Program-made: the position numbers and the translations under genes | Origin: Sipunculus nudus | Taxonomy: Eukaryota > Annelida > Sipuncula > Golfingiida > Sipunculidae | Assembly: GCA_026874595.1 (NCBI GenBank) | Contig: CM049310.1 | Coordinates: 22,048,058-22,112,057 of the forward strand | DNA: 64,000 nucleotides | Reading direction: 5' to 3' | The notes under the pieces: generated by a model | Seen by the model: only the letters and a program-made list of their open reading frames with translations | What the model was told of the DNA's origin: nothing | The model's database searches: none | Shown: in pieces, positions 60,639-64,000 of the stretch | Numbering within the stretch: position 1 is the stretch's first letter | Layout: each line of letters starts with the position of its first letter

Positions 60639-61464
60639 TGTTACAGGTGCCCCTTTTATTGTGTGCAACGGTCTTACAGATGATTGTTTTGTTGTGCACA
60701 CGGGTGTTTCATGTGTTGTTGGCGTTTTGTTTGTGTGTCACGCGTAGCTCGTGTTGTAGCGGCCTTGCCTGGCCGGATGTTGCAGGCTCGGTTTAATCCG
60801 CATTGGTTGAACCCTAGATACACAGCGTTCTTTGTTCTAGTATGTTTTTTGAACGTGTGTACTGTGTTAGATTCTTTAGATTGTTCGAGCAATGGGAGGT
60901 TTTCGGCTGGAAGTGAGAAGTTATAAATAGGGGGCTGTGTTTTAGAGCCGAGAGAGAGGTGAGAGAATATTCCAGCGGACACAGAAGCCTGTGTGTCAGT
61001 TTGTGAGACCTATTCCGATAAGTGCTGCAAATATAGTTCTTCTTCAGATTTTCTTCCGGATTTGTGACGAATCTTATTTGGTCTTCAGTTTACTTTCTGG
61101 ATTATTACAAGAGCTTTATATTGGACTGTTTTCTCCGAGAAAATGTGTGTGAACTATTCATCTGGCTTATACATTTTAAAGAACTTGTCGCTGTGACAGT
61201 GTTGGTATCCAGGTACTGTGTATATTGATTTGCTGTTATACTGTTGTTGTACTGTGTAATTGTATTGATTTAGTGTATTGTAATGTTAGGGTTGTTTTAA
61301 GAATAAATTATAGTTATTTGTTAACAAAAAAAACACCACTGACTTCTTTATTCATTCCCCTAGACATTTCACGCTGCCTAGTGTTACAGAATCTGATTTT
61401 TTGTATCTCCTTGACAAAATTTATGTTCATCACGCATACGTGATCTTTTGATATAAGGTTCCGT
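60639..61464 (+). mobile_element. LTR of family A, second near-complete copy
   Basis: It starts TGTTACAGGTGCCCC and ends at GGTTCCGT, lacking only the terminal AACA. TATAAATAGGGGG lies at 60922-60934 and AATAAA at about 61302-61307, both in plus orientation. It aligns throughout with 504-1333 and has one, not two, copies of the segment that is duplicated in 1-441. No internal retroelement sequence follows. Confidence 0.8.
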
Positions 61465-61614
61465 GTGTGTGGGTTTCCTTTTCAATGATGTTCCAGCAAT
61501 TTACAAGGAGGTGGAGAACATAAATAATTGGACATACAATGTATTTATTGCTCATCATTATATCAGTGGGCGTGTTATGTAGTGTAGTCCGTGAATCAGA
61601 CCCGTAAGATTTAT

Positions 61615-61761
61615 TATGTCGTACGTACGAGATAATATGTCGTACGTACGAGATAGTATGTCGTACGTACGAGATAGTATTTCGTACGTACGAGATAATC
61701 TGTCGTACGTACGAGATAGTATGTCGTACGTACGAGATACTATCTCGTTCGTACGAGATAC
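61615..61761. repeat. 21-bp palindromic minisatellite, seven units
   Basis: TATGTCGTACGTACGAGATA plus one variable base repeats seven times without spacing change. Each unit holds the 12-bp perfect palindrome TCGTACGTACGA (changed in the last unit). The minus strand reads ILSRTYD repeats, a by-product of the 3n period. Confidence 0.95.
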
Positions 61762-62534
61762 ATAATTCAATTCTGTTTTACCAGGTGGCAGCAAGACGCT
61801 TCCGTAGTCTATGGCTGCGTTTTGGAGTGGACAACAGTGACTTAACAAAGACGTCACAATGATCGGTCACCTTCAATTGAGAGTTTGCCTGGCATATTTA
61901 TTATCAGTTCTGTGGCGATAAAAAAGTGGTATAAACGCTTTAACCTGTTTTGTCATGTTTTGGATTATTTGTCTCATACAAAATCAAAGCAGGGTAAGGC
62001 GATATATTTCACGCAGGCAGTCGGCGGAATAGCTCCTGCAACCTTTTGACGAGAAAGGTTTAGACTGCTTCACTAGTTGAAAATTATCCCGGGCAAAAAA
62101 ATGCAGAAACCGGAACTGGGATGGACATTAATATTGTTAGTTTCATTTTCCTTTATGCTGAGTTTACATTAATGCACTTATTATTACACATACTGGTGCT
62201 AATATTACATTATTGATTTGGTACCCAGATCAAACTAAATTTCAACTTGAAATACTCAAAAGCGGATAAATATTATACGGATATCAGACCAACGGAAACA
62301 AGATTAGCGGATGACCAGAGAAATGTGGACTGACCCTTTGCCGACTAATGTAAGGTTTATATGAAAGCAACACGGCATGATTGTGATACAGGCACCGCAC
62401 CAAGGACTCATTAAACGATCCATCCGACCGACTGCAGCATTCTCTCCAGAATTAGACTAACACAATGAACTGAATGACTGAATGAGCCACAAAGAGTCTT
62501 AATTCAATAGTATTATTCAGCTATACGATAATTA

Positions 62535-62586
<52 letters not shown>

Positions 62587-63330
62587 CGTATATGTATGTA
62601 CTTGACTTAACGCCTGCGTTTTCATGATTATATGTGGTCAAATAAAGTTTCTGTTATCCCACTTCTGAAAGTCGTTTTCGTTAGATGACAGTAAAACAAG
62701 TGAGTGCAATTCAGCGACTGAAATAGTTAAAGCTTAAAAACTTTTACAAACATGTGCCACGAAATTCACTTTTATCGATTTTTCAGGTAGAATTAATTGT
62801 ATAGTTGTATTTTTTTTGTATGAACCATCGGCATGGATTTAATGCTGACTAATTTAATACTAATTAATTGAAAATTTAATTGCTTATAAATACATATACA
62901 TGTATCTTTATTGCGAAATTTAAGATTCTTCTCAGTAGTATCAACAAACTGGGAAATATTGACTGAGAAATCGTCCAGAAAAAAATCCAACTACCATATC
63001 CAAAGTTCATCACTTTCATTGTAATAATGTGCCAACCATTTTTGTACCCCTTGACACACCAGTTTAAGGGTACGTTTTTTGGCAAAAGAGAAACTTATTT
63101 GTATTTGAAATCATCACAAAAGCTGGTCACGTGCGACATTATGTTTTCATTTAATGTGGGAGATTGACATGTACCTTTTTGCTAAGCTTACGTTAATTGG
63201 AATCTATAGCAGGGATGGCAAAGTATTTGGTTATTGACTGTTTCTCTTTTTGTGCGTTAATTGGTCCATATGTATTACTTCTAAGCTAAGATTGAAAAAA
63301 GAAATATGAATATGGACAATAACTGATATA
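61762..63330. other. Intergenic with a (TA)n tract at 62538-62583
   Basis: Apart from the TA repeat I see nothing definite. GCAGGGATGGCAAAGTATTT at about 63210 resembles a hAT tip but has no partner. Confidence 0.4.
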
Positions 63331-63336
63331 GCATTT

Positions 63337-63600
63337 GTTTCAGATGTCTCTATCATTGTGTGCAGCAATCTTGCATGTGTCTGTGTAGTCCTTGCATTGT
63401 CCGTTGCCGTGGGAGACGCGTGAGCCGGGCCGGCCTACGTATAGGTCTGACGTTTAGAGAGACAGAGCTCACGCTAATCTGAACTTTCTGGGCTGATCTA
63501 TATTCGTTTTGTTCTTTGGGAACGTGTGTATTATGTATTGTTGGGTTCTTTGCATTGTTCGTGAAATAGAAGTTTCCAGGCTTTGGGGTGAATGTCACAA
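63337..63600 (+). mobile_element. Diverged LTR fragment related to family A
   Basis: TGTTTCAGATGTCTCTATCA TTGTGTGCAGCAATCTTGCA parallels the LTR start TGTTACAGGTGCCCCTTTTA TTGTGTGCAACGGTCTTACA, and GTTCTTTGGGAACGTGTGTA TTATGTATTGTTGGGTTCTT TGCATTGTTCG parallels 60827-60888. It is thus a distant family member in plus orientation, with its 3' part lost or unrecognisable. Confidence 0.55.
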
Positions 63601-63769
63601 GTGATTTTCTTGTTTTAATAATACGGGAGAGAGCGTCTTGTGTTCACGTGCAGCTATTACGTTGACTACACGCACCGGGGCGAAATCAAGGAACCATGTA
63701 AAGCGATTGGGCACAATACCAAAGGCTTGAGACACAGTGACCGGGTCTTGAACCAAAAACACTTGAATA

Positions 63770-64000
63770 TTGTTTGGTCTCAGGATCTATTGTTTCTGCT
63801 GTCCAGATTTCCTGTAGTACAACCATGGGACCACGAACGGTTCTCTCATAAAGCAATTCAAACGGTGAAAAGCCTAAACTTTCATTCGGAGCCTCTCTTA
63901 CTGCGAAGAGCAAAGCGGGTAGATACTTGTCTCGGCCCAAGACGTGTGATTCCGATCCGTTCTGCTCCTCTCCGTCAACAACGTCTTGGGAACGACCCTT
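63770..64000 (-). pseudogene. Ty3/gypsy-type integrase fragment (retrotransposon pol)
   Basis: The minus-strand frame, open to the window edge, contains LGRDKYLPALLFAVREAPNE followed by SLGFSPFELLYERTVRGP. This is the end of the integrase core of Ty3/gypsy retroelements (RDKxLPxLLFAxRExPxxSxGFSPFELLYGRxxRGP). Similarity stops at about 63770 after DPETK, where the reading becomes unrelated and a stop follows at 63686, so the gene is broken. No ATG starts the frame; it is an internal piece of a polyprotein. The upstream part lies beyond the window. Confidence 0.85.

Noticed and set aside
61615-61761. CRISPR-like array
   Set aside because: Units are contiguous without spacers and the genome is eukaryotic.
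61558-61857. SRTYDIL-repeat protein on the minus strand
   Set aside because: It follows from the 21-bp minisatellite having a period divisible by three.
63210-63235. hAT-like tip GCAGGGATGGCAAAG
   Set aside because: No matching second end or target duplication was found.

Overview
This window is animal nuclear DNA and most likely comes from a mollusc, probably a bivalve. The base composition is strongly AT-rich. There are many long (TA)n, (CT)n and (AG)n microsatellites, many short degenerate transposable elements, and almost no protein-coding sequence. The one gene I recognise with confidence is a neuropeptide precursor of the egg-laying hormone (ELH) / DH44 / CRH superfamily, on the minus strand at about 41.4-41.0 kb. 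Its predicted 36-residue amidated peptide has the length and key positions of molluscan ELH. A strong splice donor lies just after its stop codon and a strong acceptor lies 1.9 kb further on, so the transcript probably has a 3' untranslated exon ending near 37.95 kb.

Layout. 1-3.3 kb: two closely spaced LTRs of one LTR-retrotransposon family, followed by an antisense, 5'-truncated CR1-like LINE. 3.4-7 kb: a 21-bp minisatellite and GC-rich, GGCGAC-laden DNA transposons with terminal inverted repeats (TIRs). 7-37 kb: an AT-rich gene desert holding small DNA transposons (hAT-like at 12.4 kb, a 343-bp MITE with perfect 41-bp TIRs at 23.0 kb), tRNA-related SINE remnants, several dispersed repeat families and a few complex single-copy-looking blocks that could be conserved non-coding elements. 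37.9-41.5 kb: the ELH-like gene. 42-43 kb: a cluster of composite microsatellites and a hairpin element. 44.16-44.57 kb: a complete miniature LTR retrotransposon (TRIM) whose LTRs each hold a tRNA-like pol III A box, B box and T5 terminator. 49.4-50.3 kb: a long ~75-bp minisatellite. 53.6-54.8 kb: a diverged 630-bp tandem duplication. 58.0-60.6 kb: a large, diverged inverted repeat ended by another LTR of the first family. 61.6 kb: a palindromic 21-bp minisatellite. 63.3-64 kb: a related LTR fragment and an antisense Ty3/gypsy integrase fragment running off the window.

The candidate for a little-described system is the TRIM at 44.2 kb. It combines LTRs, a tRNA-Pro primer-binding site, a polypurine tract and target-site duplication with an internal pol III unit, an architecture like plant Cassandra elements, whose LTRs carry 5S rRNA sequence. 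No functional tRNA, rRNA, CRISPR or bacterial-type operon was seen. Functional calls for repeats rest on reading the sequence; no database comparison was possible.
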